IMG/VR virus record: IMGVR_UViG_3300028844_007041
Coordinates: 1-60,349 of that record
DNA length: 60,349 nt
Direction: 5' to 3' (one strand)
Source: a virus
This document shows, one piece after another, positions 29,001 to 37,800 of the stretch (position 1 is the first letter of the stretch; each line of letters begins with the position of its first letter). The position numbers were made by a program, and so were the translations under genes. Below the pieces are notes generated by a model. That model made no database searches. It saw only the letters and a list, made by a program, of their open reading frames with translations, and was not told the origin of the DNA.

Positions 29001-29528
29001 AAGATAAAAATATGCAAACCGATTTGTAAATGTTTTAGGCACCTCAAGTCGATATCGTCCAGTGTGGCGAACTGCTGATTGATTTAAGAAGTATTGTTTT
29101 CGATGACCGAATGAATTATAGATAACGATATTTGAAATACCCGTATCATCTTCTACATCAACATCAAATTCTACATAATAGGAATCATCAGAAGTTAATA
29201 TATCAATTAACGAGAAATTATGAATGATTGGAGTGTTGCGGTCAAGGTAGATCGTTTCTGAAAAATATTCACTATTACCTGAAGTGTCTGTAAACAATAC
29301 ACCAAAGGTATGAAATCCTATATTTGTAGCAAATACGGCAACTTCAACATTACCTGTTGTTTGTGCTTGAGGTATTAATGGTGTTTCTCCTTGGCTAACA
29401 TCATCAAAAAATAATTCATACTTAGCTAAATTACCTGTACCAGTTGCCGCCGAGATATTAAAATATACTTTAAAATTACCGGTGATTTGCTCAACACGGT
29501 TAAGAGAAGTGTTTCCTGTAATTGCCAT
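23076..29528 (-). CDS. giant Ig-like repeat tail protein, 2150 aa
   Basis: Built from about 19-20 beta-sandwich units of roughly 105 residues. Unit starts are marked by a D-x-(T/S/N)-x-P turn: LDRNTPIIHNF, VDKTNPVGQIEI, FDKSGPTINTF, FDSIPPDIKVDF, FDRDAPNLTSFYI, LDTTPPQINTLNV and others. Within units, D-x-x-G-I-x-x-Y and x-Y-x-x-D-x-F-G-N motifs recur. The pattern resembles bacterial Ig-like/HYR-type repeats. No signal peptide, anchor or enzyme motif is present, so a very long flexible tail or fibre protein is likely. A TCTAAATA element lies about 40 nt upstream of the start. Confidence 0.7.
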   Translation of the reverse strand: MAITGNTSLNRVEQITGNFKVYFNISAATGTGNLAKYELFFDDVSQGETPLIPQAQTTGNVEVAVFATNIGFHTFGVLFTDTSGNSEYFSETIYLDRNTPIIHNFSLIDILTSDDSYYVEFDVDVEDDTGISNIVIYNSFGHRKQYFLNQSAVRHTGRYRLEVPKTFTNRFAYFYLEVNDYSGNVITSSPIRLYLSNQGAKVTSYKINRVINTGSTYRIFYDLSGSIRPQGYLKKYTSKIKGTSRLLTSGSFIVPGPNWNTTITIDIPHLQPEGDIEIEVSLYDEFDNITVHEFDFTVDKTNPVGQIEIVEGKKVGTNYIATVRFSATDAGGVLGVGSQIDSDNLNWNYVASPQKSLKQDIDFDLGEIGRRTIFGQFSDICGNLTPLYKLDLEIDNTRPDAEFRFLFGSKRPDGNYSTRFQTVAADNKGITHLKLYGINSNTGNFVAGHTNNWFAITETKLLDEAQSIIIDQSEYEDKLTFYFQAKDIFGNESPIRTANVLFDKSGPTINTFAYFDADKNTSYYRIYFETDAYDNKGISHYKVGLNDILAKDWIPIEVSNKFNSTLSLDIPTTQLGIPQEARFQLKDVFGNETAVKTFTYVIDDSLPEVDDFKFDSASMTRENYVLNFKIDAHDTGAGNVYWYSITANDSTMKNWKQIPNNAPVVSETMPFEFPLTNDGTHEFYLRVADMNKNESAVYKYEYDLDSVNVSGGIQLRNIIKDPITYYANVELYAIDNRNVDGYKLNGGGWSKLNPPVKRFNEYQLIPLGLSEGPRKLTVQYRDGFFNETKEYSINLNVDATDPTANIYANGVSSTPLSYDLTLDLDMKDNQELAQYKFWYTPDGEPSWSDIPVGLKSYKATQTFTIPKFDTTPNIAYRIKDFFENEISGVEVKQLVTTPPFTPAISISNVYHQMTGTEVTVNYNGTAAANTTINKLEVKVNPVGTTTLETYEIKIPNQVNAIGQFKYTLPLSERYARIAVKSISDYGFKSSEVVAYRPFENIKPTANVIFTGAFEDNYDYILQFRTQIDDVDSGLRHVEFKVNSYPTPRVHRFDFPFKRNVDEIINLRIDQTHIANHADIEVTVVDMAMNSSVPISIPNVYLDRFRPAITNVILNHGMVFGGGMVGVNKNIVPFSFEASDFSTITHYKYSKEANIVFDHSWTEVLGEKKNIAISENADLARMGFIQGQINTLYVHAKDKFNNIGTAGISFEFDSIPPDIKVDFDDHIERKMVHGVDHFVVPYTVRYDDNYCEIWDGMEYYDHYGNSSTVTPFPVYPKLQVGTFQRKVELPVKHWGNVDINVKVRDRLDNWTPYEKFQVYLENTAPVIWQGTINDGATYTFSKDVFVKMDMSDLEGVTEVLFSKSNTEVWNSAGWFQIPYAPRKQANTAFTVDLDALGFTDGVCNVHMYAKDFCQNITQYSNTIIFDRDAPNLTSFYINNISRSIDTFDIELIGEAWDNVSGWNEYYMSFSPNELNFDPIIGGPIIGTTSHKIRKIINLPIKDAGQKIIYFAGKDAAGNISAKRDVSIYIDNKNPVASVFYPTNLEKYYLNATANNFAYVVSDDHALVNIAYQINSGPKANVSNFAYSSRIQLASGNFDADFTGLLDGKHNIHLYAEDQFENRVRVPYEFILDTTPPQINTLNVLETRPAFNGNTKNYDVALEFTAQDAEGIRNYELYDNGSLVSSVNVDNKNLDETLSVTSIISSANTELHTYELKVYDYANNMSSATTSKLLHDGANTSILDFKVNGTFTHTTTTSTTETFSGNVESDVTVTQYAITTKSNVDLDSAFWNSFAVPASAIYYSENISLSEFAISTHVGANTVYLHIADDCGNIETANVYIDITDSTSPIISNVTPTVVLQRQGKYYVGTITFDIKDPNSMIEAYAIGTVQNPTNYKSIYRTNNSTLTHSLKIAEDDIAGSQIFYLQLRDVNGNLSNNYRMSVRLVDLKIEPIEIKLNKYITGTEKVTVDFKTNAKPNDIEFGYQVDTTYKPNIWNSPATLVRTTLGKYSFEFDLDVTSIPKGDHKLYVWLRDKNTHEHYNQCQSFVSEPTPEKPYAILSIEKTEYRNDLKTVWVNANITDLGVGVASISLIETGNPDNFESINIIQTGNYLKKFEYDKNDVRNIIYECKLRDAVNTSSFMFATSVDLSDVY

Positions 29529-29566
29529 AAAATTGATGTTTCAGTAATTGTTTAAAATCTTTTTAA

Positions 29567-29574
29567 TATTTAGA
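29567..29574 (-). promoter_or_regulatory. late-promoter-like TCTAAATA
   Basis: TCTAAATA sits in the 54-nt gap upstream of the 2150-residue gene, about 40 nt before its ATG. It shares the TAAATA core with T4 late promoters and with the element in front of gp23 (ACTAAATA). Confidence 0.4.
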
Positions 29575-29582
29575 TTACTACA

Positions 29583-32500
29583 TTAGAAAACTTGTATTTG
29601 AATCTGTTTTCGAGCAATCGGTAGTCCAATAGAATTCTTAATTGTAACCATTGTATCGATATAGTTTGCGCCAAGTGCATATAATTGGTCATGATTTATA
29701 GTAACTTTAAATACTGCCCACTCACCATTGTATAAATCATTATATGGAATAGGCACTGAAGAACTTGCATGAATTCCAGAATGTGCTTCAATACTTCCAA
29801 AAATTGATGGTGATGAAATATCTGGTTCAAGGTTAAATGTCAATTGATCTTTATAAGTGTCAAATACATCGTTTACTGCTGCCGCAATTGCGGCAGCATC
29901 GGATCCCGTACCTAATGTTGAAACGAGACTGCCGAGATGTTTAGTTTGTTGCATACAAGATGGAACATGATTTTTACTTGCAGCACCTGCGCCTGCATCA
30001 TAAAGAACTAATGCAATCTCATTTGCAATTAATTGATTGATATAAAAGTTTGGATTTGTTGGTTGTTGAACATATGCAGCACCAGACGAACCTCCTTGAT
30101 CTGGTGAATCTGGCTCATCAGAATATAACAGAATCATTTTAAGAGCAGTTGGTCTCCAAGCACCCAATGCACCATTTGCAACTTTTGATGTGATTTCAAA
30201 TTTAGGTTCGGCACCACCACTAGCACTATCTTTATACTTTTCAAGTGCTGTTTTAATCGAAGCACGATTTGCAGTCATTGATGGACCTGTAATTGCTGCT
30301 GTGATTGGTGGCATCGGAGATGTAAATTCAATACCGCTTCCTGGATTCCAATACCATCCTAAACCGAATCGAGCATTTACATTACCACCAGAATCTTCTG
30401 AAAATGCAGCAATGTTATCTAGTGTTTGTGATAATGAATCATAAACTTTGTTTGAGAATCCTGATACATAACTTCCGGAACGGTCAATCAAAAGACATGC
30501 GTCAACTGCAAGACAAATCTGATTAATACTAAATGATATGTAAAAATCAGTTGAACCTCCTGTTGTTGGGCTTCCTGTATTTGGATCTAGACCCGGCCAA
30601 TGAGGACTCTGTGGAGGCACATTGATCGGATCACGAGGAAATACTCTTGCTCCTGTACCACCACCTGATATCGGTCCTGTTTGTGGTATCACAGGACCAT
30701 CAGGAGGTATAGGTCCTGGTGGTGAAATTGGTGCTGGATAACCAATTGGTAATGGTGATAATGATGGTGGCCCTAAAGGTGGTTGCAATGGAGGTAATAT
30801 TGCTGTTGTTGGATATATTCTATACGTTGTCTGTACAGAATTTCCAAATGAATCATATACAACAATATAGTATACACCTTCTGTTGAAAATGTATAGTTT
30901 AAAATACCACCAGAAGGTATAGTACCTGAAACTTGCGGTGATAATACACCTGTTGGTAAATTAAGATGTGTAATAAACCATTTTGCTTCAATCTCCACAA
31001 CCTTTTGATTTACTGTTGGTATATAACCTGTACTATGGTCACCAGTATCAATATCAATTGTAAGTGCCAAATTACGATTGTCTCCTTCGTATGTAGGAGC
31101 ATCCCAAGCCGTTACTGTACTAACATGTGGTGTGATACGAAGATTAAAAAATCGTGGCGTATTGTTTAAAAAGTCTGAGAATTTCAGAGGATTTGAAGGT
31201 GCTGGTAAGTTATCATACAGCCGAGTATCTTGTGTTGCAACACGCATACCACGATACTCACTAAGTTTATGGACACGATTTGCTTGAACATCAGGTGTTC
31301 TTTTTGAAATATAACCATCATGCTGGACGCCATCACCAAACATTGATGCAATTGATTTTCTTTGTGCATGTTCTGAAGAATTGCCTTCAAATTTAAAAGG
31401 TGTTCCTGCTGATGTGCCAACCGGAGTAATTGCAAATCCAGGATCATCAAGTTTTAACATCAACATGTTTGTTGATGTATTGAAACAACTATCAACCGAA
31501 TGAATAAAGAATTGTTTATAACCATTCGGTGGCATTGCAGTAACTGTTGTACTAAAGTTTACTGTCTTCTGTCTTGGTGTTGGTTGTATCCATGCTAATG
31601 AATATGGTGAAGTTGTTGAATACTGTACGAAGGGTGGTGGTGTTTGTGAATTTGTAATAATATATCGAATGATATTTGTTTGATCATCTTTGAGTGTACC
31701 TTGAAGTGTGATACCACTTGCAGTTGTTACGTCTGATGGTTTTGACCATGCTGTATTTGAATTTGTTGCATCACCTGTACATCCTTCACCAAGTATAGAT
31801 AAATTGATTAACTTTGGTCCTTCTCGGTCATCAATCCAAGTAATCTGTGTCGAACGTTTAAACGTTTGAACACCTGAACCACCTTTATATTCATTACGAA
31901 ACCATTGAGAGTATCCAAATGTTGAAACATGGACATATACTGTTTTTAATTGTCCTGCAAATACGGGACCTGAACCCAAAAAATCATATTCAACTACACC
32001 ACTATAATAACTTGTACCTTCTGAAATTGCAGTCCAATCAGAGCCAGTAGCTACAAATTCACCTGTTGCCGGATCATAATCAGGCGCACCAGTTGGCGGT
32101 GTTGCACTTTCTGTCACTGCTACTCCAGTGATTAGATCACCTTGTGTGAATGGTCCTGCTTGACCTGGATATACATTAATAAGCCAACCATTTTTTCTTG
32201 ACCTTGTATATTGTCTTTTATATTGTTCTTCAAATACATCAATATTTGGTGGACCTAACGAAAGTGATGTGTAATCAATTGCAGGTATTGGACTATATTT
32301 GGCAACTACACAATTATTATCTGTTGCTGCCAGATAAACTAAAACATTTTCACAGTTTGTTTCTGCAACTATACATTGATAATTTTGACCGGAACTTGTT
32401 TGCTCACCAATTGATAAATCAAATGGTGTAGTCATGAGAGCAGGATTTGCACCAGCAGTTAATGGATAATGTGGATCACTTTTTGGATGTGGTGATGGTT

Positions 32501-33236
32501 TTGTATTGAAATCAGTTGTCGCATAAAAACCACAAAGTTTTGTTCCTGTTGCAGTTGCTTTCCATTCACCAACGGCTAAAAAAGGACTCACAGTTGAACG
32601 TGCTGACGTTAATAAATCCCAAGTAATTTTTGCTGAATTTATATTGATTGCTAAAAATTCATCAGCTTGATTACCTGCACGGTCAAAGACAGTTACTCTT
32701 ACTGTATGTGTACCAGTTGTACCTGAAGGTAATTGAAAGTTGACCTGCTCATATGCAAAGTCTGTAGGATATACCAATGGATCTGGATAGATATGTGTTA
32801 CAAGATGATCCGCATCCATCCATATTTCGTAACGATCAATTCCTGATCCTGCATCAGTTGCCTGAAATGTTACAGTACATGTTTCACTCATCCAACAAAT
32901 ATAGTTACCATTAAATGTGGTGTCCATTATTGATGGTGGAGTAGTGTCTGTAGTATAGGTTGCATTAGTTGCAATTTTACATTTTGATACAGCACCATTT
33001 GTATCCATCACATAAACATAAAGGTCTGGTCCTCCGCTAACTGCACTTATTGGTACATCAACATAAAATCCTTCTGCACCTGTATAAACATTTACTGGGT
33101 TTGGAGATACAGATGAAATTACTGCCGGCGCTCTTGCTGTATGTGGTGAGCCAGGAGATGGATTTGCCAAATCAGTTAGACGAATAGCTTTTTGCGCACT
33201 ACTTCGAAGATTGTTTATATCAGTATTAGTAGCCAT
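29583..33236 (-). CDS. modular VWA-domain tail adhesin, 1217 aa
   Basis: Domains in order: an Ig-like unit at about 90-205 (DTTPPSIMDTTFNGNYICWM, then TFQATDAGSGIDRYEIWMD); a long region with further Ig-like pieces; an extended proline-rich hinge at about 800-890 (LPPLQPPLGPPSLSPLPIG); and a von Willebrand A domain at about 905-1120. The VWA shows the MIDAS motif DRSGS in ACLLIDRSGSYVSG and an acidic fourth strand MILLYSDEPD. VWA domains bind ligands through a metal ion. The gene is 7 nt below another VWA gene. A surface-binding role is inferred. Confidence 0.75.
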   Translation of the reverse strand: MATNTDINNLRSSAQKAIRLTDLANPSPGSPHTARAPAVISSVSPNPVNVYTGAEGFYVDVPISAVSGGPDLYVYVMDTNGAVSKCKIATNATYTTDTTPPSIMDTTFNGNYICWMSETCTVTFQATDAGSGIDRYEIWMDADHLVTHIYPDPLVYPTDFAYEQVNFQLPSGTTGTHTVRVTVFDRAGNQADEFLAININSAKITWDLLTSARSTVSPFLAVGEWKATATGTKLCGFYATTDFNTKPSPHPKSDPHYPLTAGANPALMTTPFDLSIGEQTSSGQNYQCIVAETNCENVLVYLAATDNNCVVAKYSPIPAIDYTSLSLGPPNIDVFEEQYKRQYTRSRKNGWLINVYPGQAGPFTQGDLITGVAVTESATPPTGAPDYDPATGEFVATGSDWTAISEGTSYYSGVVEYDFLGSGPVFAGQLKTVYVHVSTFGYSQWFRNEYKGGSGVQTFKRSTQITWIDDREGPKLINLSILGEGCTGDATNSNTAWSKPSDVTTASGITLQGTLKDDQTNIIRYIITNSQTPPPFVQYSTTSPYSLAWIQPTPRQKTVNFSTTVTAMPPNGYKQFFIHSVDSCFNTSTNMLMLKLDDPGFAITPVGTSAGTPFKFEGNSSEHAQRKSIASMFGDGVQHDGYISKRTPDVQANRVHKLSEYRGMRVATQDTRLYDNLPAPSNPLKFSDFLNNTPRFFNLRITPHVSTVTAWDAPTYEGDNRNLALTIDIDTGDHSTGYIPTVNQKVVEIEAKWFITHLNLPTGVLSPQVSGTIPSGGILNYTFSTEGVYYIVVYDSFGNSVQTTYRIYPTTAILPPLQPPLGPPSLSPLPIGYPAPISPPGPIPPDGPVIPQTGPISGGGTGARVFPRDPINVPPQSPHWPGLDPNTGSPTTGGSTDFYISFSINQICLAVDACLLIDRSGSYVSGFSNKVYDSLSQTLDNIAAFSEDSGGNVNARFGLGWYWNPGSGIEFTSPMPPITAAITGPSMTANRASIKTALEKYKDSASGGAEPKFEITSKVANGALGAWRPTALKMILLYSDEPDSPDQGGSSGAAYVQQPTNPNFYINQLIANEIALVLYDAGAGAASKNHVPSCMQQTKHLGSLVSTLGTGSDAAAIAAAVNDVFDTYKDQLTFNLEPDISSPSIFGSIEAHSGIHASSSVPIPYNDLYNGEWAVFKVTINHDQLYALGANYIDTMVTIKNSIGLPIARKQIQIQVF

Positions 33237-33243
33237 TTATGTG

Positions 33244-34839
33244 CTAAATTGAAAGTAAGAAATCGTGTGTGCCATGATACATATCAACAATCTCACCTGT
33301 ATAGTCACCACCTGATAATTGTCCGGTCATTGGGCGACCTCTTTCAGAATTATTTTGCGAAACATAGCAATGTAATATTGCAGTATCTTTGTTTAACATT
33401 GCAGTCAATGAACGAAACGCACCGACCTGTTCATCTTCACTTGATGCTTTGTTAAAAAAAGAACCGATCTTTGATAAGTCTGGATCATTTGGTATACTTT
33501 TCATACCTGCTTCAGCAGCACCACCAGTTGCAAACATAAACATTGCTACAGATGGTTTTGCTGCAGCAATAACACCTGCTGCCGTGCCGGTATCACCCCA
33601 GCTTGCACCGTCACTTTGAGATATACACCATTGAATTGATTTTCCTGAACCTTTTGCGTCAGTAGCACCAGTTGTAGTTCTTTCATAAATCGGTGTACCA
33701 CCACCTGCAGGCGCCGGAATTGCTTTCGCCCTTGTTGTTGCACTAACTACTTCATCAATAATAGTACCTGTATGATAATAAGTAATATTAAGAAAGGTAC
33801 CATCTGGAAGTTCACTCAGAAATTTTTGTGTTGCGGTTTGTAGCCACCAACGATAGGTCCCACTCATTGATCCACTATCATCCATTACCATGTAAATTGC
33901 TACATCAGTTGGATTTGGTTTAACATAATATGATATAGCAAAGGGAATCAAACCTCTTTGCATATTACCTGTACCAGAACCTGAAATATGACTACCCTTG
34001 AAGATTGACATCAGTTTTTGCATTGTGCTGTTTGCACCGGTAATTGTATTTGCTGGATTATTTGTTCCATCAAAATTCATGTATGTAGGATTCCATTTCA
34101 AATTCACATCAGTGGGAGTACCATTGAAATATATTCCTGCACCAGTAGATCCTGGTGGACACAATCGTATATTGACTACAGATGGCGGAATAAAAGAATC
34201 ACTAACGTTTAAAGGATTTTCCCAAAGTTCCGAAGCAGGATTTGTAACTGATGTTCCAGGAATAAACTGTGGTCCAGCAGGCGCATTGACCACACGAAAA
34301 CTAAAGGCAGCAGAATGATCTGTATCAACTGCATTTGTTTTTGGAGTTGGAAATGCTGTAGGCCACTCTCCTAATGAATTTGCAATTAACGTATACCAAC
34401 CAGCAGTTGGAAAGGTATGGTTAAATGTTGCTGCCAGAGTAGGTCCTGTTTCAAGACCTGTAATAATTCCAGGTTGTGTATTTTCTCCTTGCAAACAAAG
34501 CCATTGTGAAGTTGCTACAGGCCGTCCATCATCATTCAAATTAAAGTTAATTGTTGTACCTGCTTCAATCATTAATGGATCGAGTGCATCATTTGTAATT
34601 GCATAGTTACCGTCAGGAATTAAATCTGGATCTGAAGAAATCCACAATTGTTCAATACCATGTGTATCTGCTATATTAAGATTTAATCGCAAACGATAAT
34701 TTGAACCATTATTATACAGTGTATCACCTGATGTAAATTGACCTTCTTCAAATACATTTACATAACCATTCGGCACTACAGCATCTTGTGTTGTTGTTAA
34801 ATGTAAATGCTTTCTGCCGTCTCGAGCAAGATTCGCCAT
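33244..34839 (-). CDS. VWA/MIDAS-domain tail protein, 531 aa
   Basis: The N-terminal 300 residues are beta-rich with Ig-like character (PTAGWYTLIANSLGEWP). A von Willebrand A domain follows at about 310-480: VAIYMVMDDSGSMSG supplies the MIDAS D-x-S-x-S, and GGGTPIYERTT supplies the expected threonine loop. The usual T-D-G is altered to FATGG in VAMFMFATGGAAEAG. The last 50 residues (MTGQLSGGDYTGEIVDMYHG) form a separate C-terminus. The ATG immediately follows the TAA of the 2018-residue fibre gene, so the two are probably co-translated. Confidence 0.75.
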   Translation of the reverse strand: MANLARDGRKHLHLTTTQDAVVPNGYVNVFEEGQFTSGDTLYNNGSNYRLRLNLNIADTHGIEQLWISSDPDLIPDGNYAITNDALDPLMIEAGTTINFNLNDDGRPVATSQWLCLQGENTQPGIITGLETGPTLAATFNHTFPTAGWYTLIANSLGEWPTAFPTPKTNAVDTDHSAAFSFRVVNAPAGPQFIPGTSVTNPASELWENPLNVSDSFIPPSVVNIRLCPPGSTGAGIYFNGTPTDVNLKWNPTYMNFDGTNNPANTITGANSTMQKLMSIFKGSHISGSGTGNMQRGLIPFAISYYVKPNPTDVAIYMVMDDSGSMSGTYRWWLQTATQKFLSELPDGTFLNITYYHTGTIIDEVVSATTRAKAIPAPAGGGTPIYERTTTGATDAKGSGKSIQWCISQSDGASWGDTGTAAGVIAAAKPSVAMFMFATGGAAEAGMKSIPNDPDLSKIGSFFNKASSEDEQVGAFRSLTAMLNKDTAILHCYVSQNNSERGRPMTGQLSGGDYTGEIVDMYHGTHDFLLSI

Positions 34840-37800
34840 TTATAGTAATCCAATATGTCTTTTTATTGTTCTCAATTCTTCTTCAAGAAGATCTTGTCTT
34901 ATGTCTTGTTTTTTAATTACTTCAATAAGTAAGGGTATTACCTTTTCATAATTTACTTGATAATGTCCATCTGCATTTTTACGAACTGCCTCAGGTACAA
35001 CTGATTCAAGTTCTTGTGCAATTACACCTACATCATCACCCGTATATCCATGAGGATTATCTTCCTTCCATGTGAAGTGAACACCTCGTAGTCTTTTAAT
35101 CTTATCTTGCGGACGAATATTGTTGATATTCGTTTTAAATCTACCATCAGAAGTTACAAAGCTGATAATATCACCATCAGCAATCACATCACCTTTTGCA
35201 CGAATTGTTCCTGTATCTAAATCAATTGCTGCTTTCGCTGAAGATCCTCCAGCAAATACAATTTGATTTTGGATGTTTTCGGGATTTGTTGATTCACCAT
35301 AACTTTGTAATGAATATGATGGTGAATTAGTTTTGTTCCAATAAATTCCTTCATCTGCTGTTCTTGCTTTTAGCAACCATTTATTTTCATCATTACGATA
35401 CTCGAATAAGTTATCAATGTGACTTTGCTTAACTGTCTTATTTACTAAAATTTCATTAGTATTGATAAGCATATTTTGATCATTATTAAATGAAAAATCA
35501 ATTTGGTCGGCATTGATGAACAACTTACTATTTGGTAATGAATCATTAACACCCCAAGTGTTTGTTCCACTTGTTAATGCACCATAATAAATGTAAGCAT
35601 CTTTTGAATGAGTGTCAACACCATGCCAAACAATATACTTTGTGTTTGGTGTTGGTGGTGTATTTGATGGATTAGGATATTCCCAGTTATCTGATAACTC
35701 ACTATCAGTCAAATGGAATGTTAAGTCACTCTTGATTCCGGGAGGGAAATACATTGGTGTGTAGACTGTTGTATTACCACGAAACTCTGTATTTGAACCT
35801 TCTTTGAATATGATTGTACCTTCTTCAACTGTATGTGAACCTGGACCATAAACTGTTGTACCTTCAATGACAGTATTTGAACCCGGAGCATAGACTGTAT
35901 CACCTTGAACATTTGTAACTGATGTTGTTGTGTAGGTCGTATCACCACCTACAGTAGTTGTTGAGTTTGTTGTATAAGTTGTATCACCATCAACAGTAGT
36001 TGTTGAATCTGTCGTATAAACTGTATCGCCACCAATAGTAGTTGTTGAGTTTGTTGTATAAGTTGTATCACCATCAACAGTAGTTGTTGAAGTCGGTCCA
36101 TAAACAGTATCACCTTCAACATTAGTTGTTGATGTTGTACTGTATGTTGTATCGCCATTTATCTCAGTTGTTGAGTTTGTACTGTATGTTGTCGAACCTT
36201 CAATTGTTGTGTTTGACCCAGGACTATAAACAGTTTCACCATGTATCTCAGTTGTTGAGTTTGTACTATAAGTTGTTGTACCATCAACAGTAGTATTTGA
36301 ACCGGGACCGTATGTTGTCTCACCATGTATCTCAGTTGTTGAATTTGAACTATAGGTTGTCGTACCTTCAACAGTGGTGTTTGAACCTGGTCCATATGTT
36401 GTCTCACCATGAATCTCAGTTGATGAACTAGCACTATAGGTTGTTGTGCCATGTAAGGTTGTATTTGAACCGGGACCGTATGTTGTCTCACCATCAATCA
36501 ATGTGTTTGAAGTCGGTGAGAACCAAACTTCATCATGCATTGAAAGCGGACCATGAAAGTTTGTATTTGATGTTGGTGAGAATACTACTTCAGAATTAAA
36601 TGTTGTATAAGGTCCATTGAATGTTGCGTTTGCAGCAAAGAAAGTATCAACCCAAATGTCAATATGATCTCTCCATGCAGTGTATAGATAATTATCTGAA
36701 GGATCAATATGCTTCAATGTGTATGATACACCATTGAACCCAAGAGATGTGTTACTCGTTGTTGAATCATTTGTGTGCCGCAGAACATTTGTACCTGCAG
36801 TCATTGTTGTCGAAACTACACTTTGATCGAGAAACAAGTCATATACAAAATTGTTTGAATTGTTAAACACATAATTTGTCGAAGGTGTACCAGCATTGTC
36901 AGCCATTGTTAGATGAGCAGACTGATTTTCTCTTCGTATTAATTGCTCAACTCTTTCATTTGCATTATCAAGAACTAACTCATATTCCTCAACATCAACT
37001 GATATTCTTGATTCAGATTTACGATTTGGTATACTTGCATAAAATGTTTTTGAGAAATAATCAGCACCATTTGCAACTGAGATTCGATCAGATACTGTAG
37101 TTTCTGCATCAATTAATACTGCATATCGATTATTAAAATCTTTATTTGATAATGAGATTGTTGATACATCATCTTTTTGAATATCCATTATGTAACGATT
37201 ATATTGATCACCAACTGACATATCAATATTACCTCGAGTCACTCCTTCATCAAGGTTCAGCTGGTAAATATAATTGTTTGCTTGATCAATCTTGTATGTT
37301 GTTTTAGTTGTAGCACCTGCAGGATGAAAGTTAAGTTCTTCCATTCGGTTGTCAACACTAAATGCTTTATATCCTGATTCAATTGAACGATTTAATTCCT
37401 TTTTAATATAATAATTATTTGAACCGTCAATTAAAAATCGTGTATACATTGAAGCATCAAACAGCAACGTTTCTGCTACTTGATTGCCACTATACATCTT
37501 TGAATAAGAAGTTTGATTTGCTCGGTCAAGATGCATATCATATGCATATTCAGTTGGTGTGGCTGTATCTTCCTGTAACTCATATCGACTGCTTGCGGCA
37601 GATTCATTGAGTGTAAGCACACTGTTTTGCTTTTGAGTTGTGAGTTGATTGTATGTTGTTCCCGCAGCAATGTCAAGTTTTGTTTCGTCTTTATATCCAG
37701 ACAACGAATCAATTTTAAATAACGCAAATTGATTTACATCATCCATTGCTAGAATTGAATCTTGACCAGGTGATGTTAATTGCAATAATGATTGTTGAGA

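Noticed and set aside
30600-30810. Proline/glycine-rich stretch as a collagen-like domain
   Set aside because: There is no sustained G-x-y triplet register; it is better described as a proline-rich hinge.
35760-36620. Regular repeats that could suggest a CRISPR-like array
   Set aside because: Units are contiguous, in frame and protein coding, with no unique spacers.
36876-37100. Plus-strand ORFs within the fibre genes
   Set aside because: These short ORFs are antisense to strongly coding fibre genes and have atypical composition without start signals.
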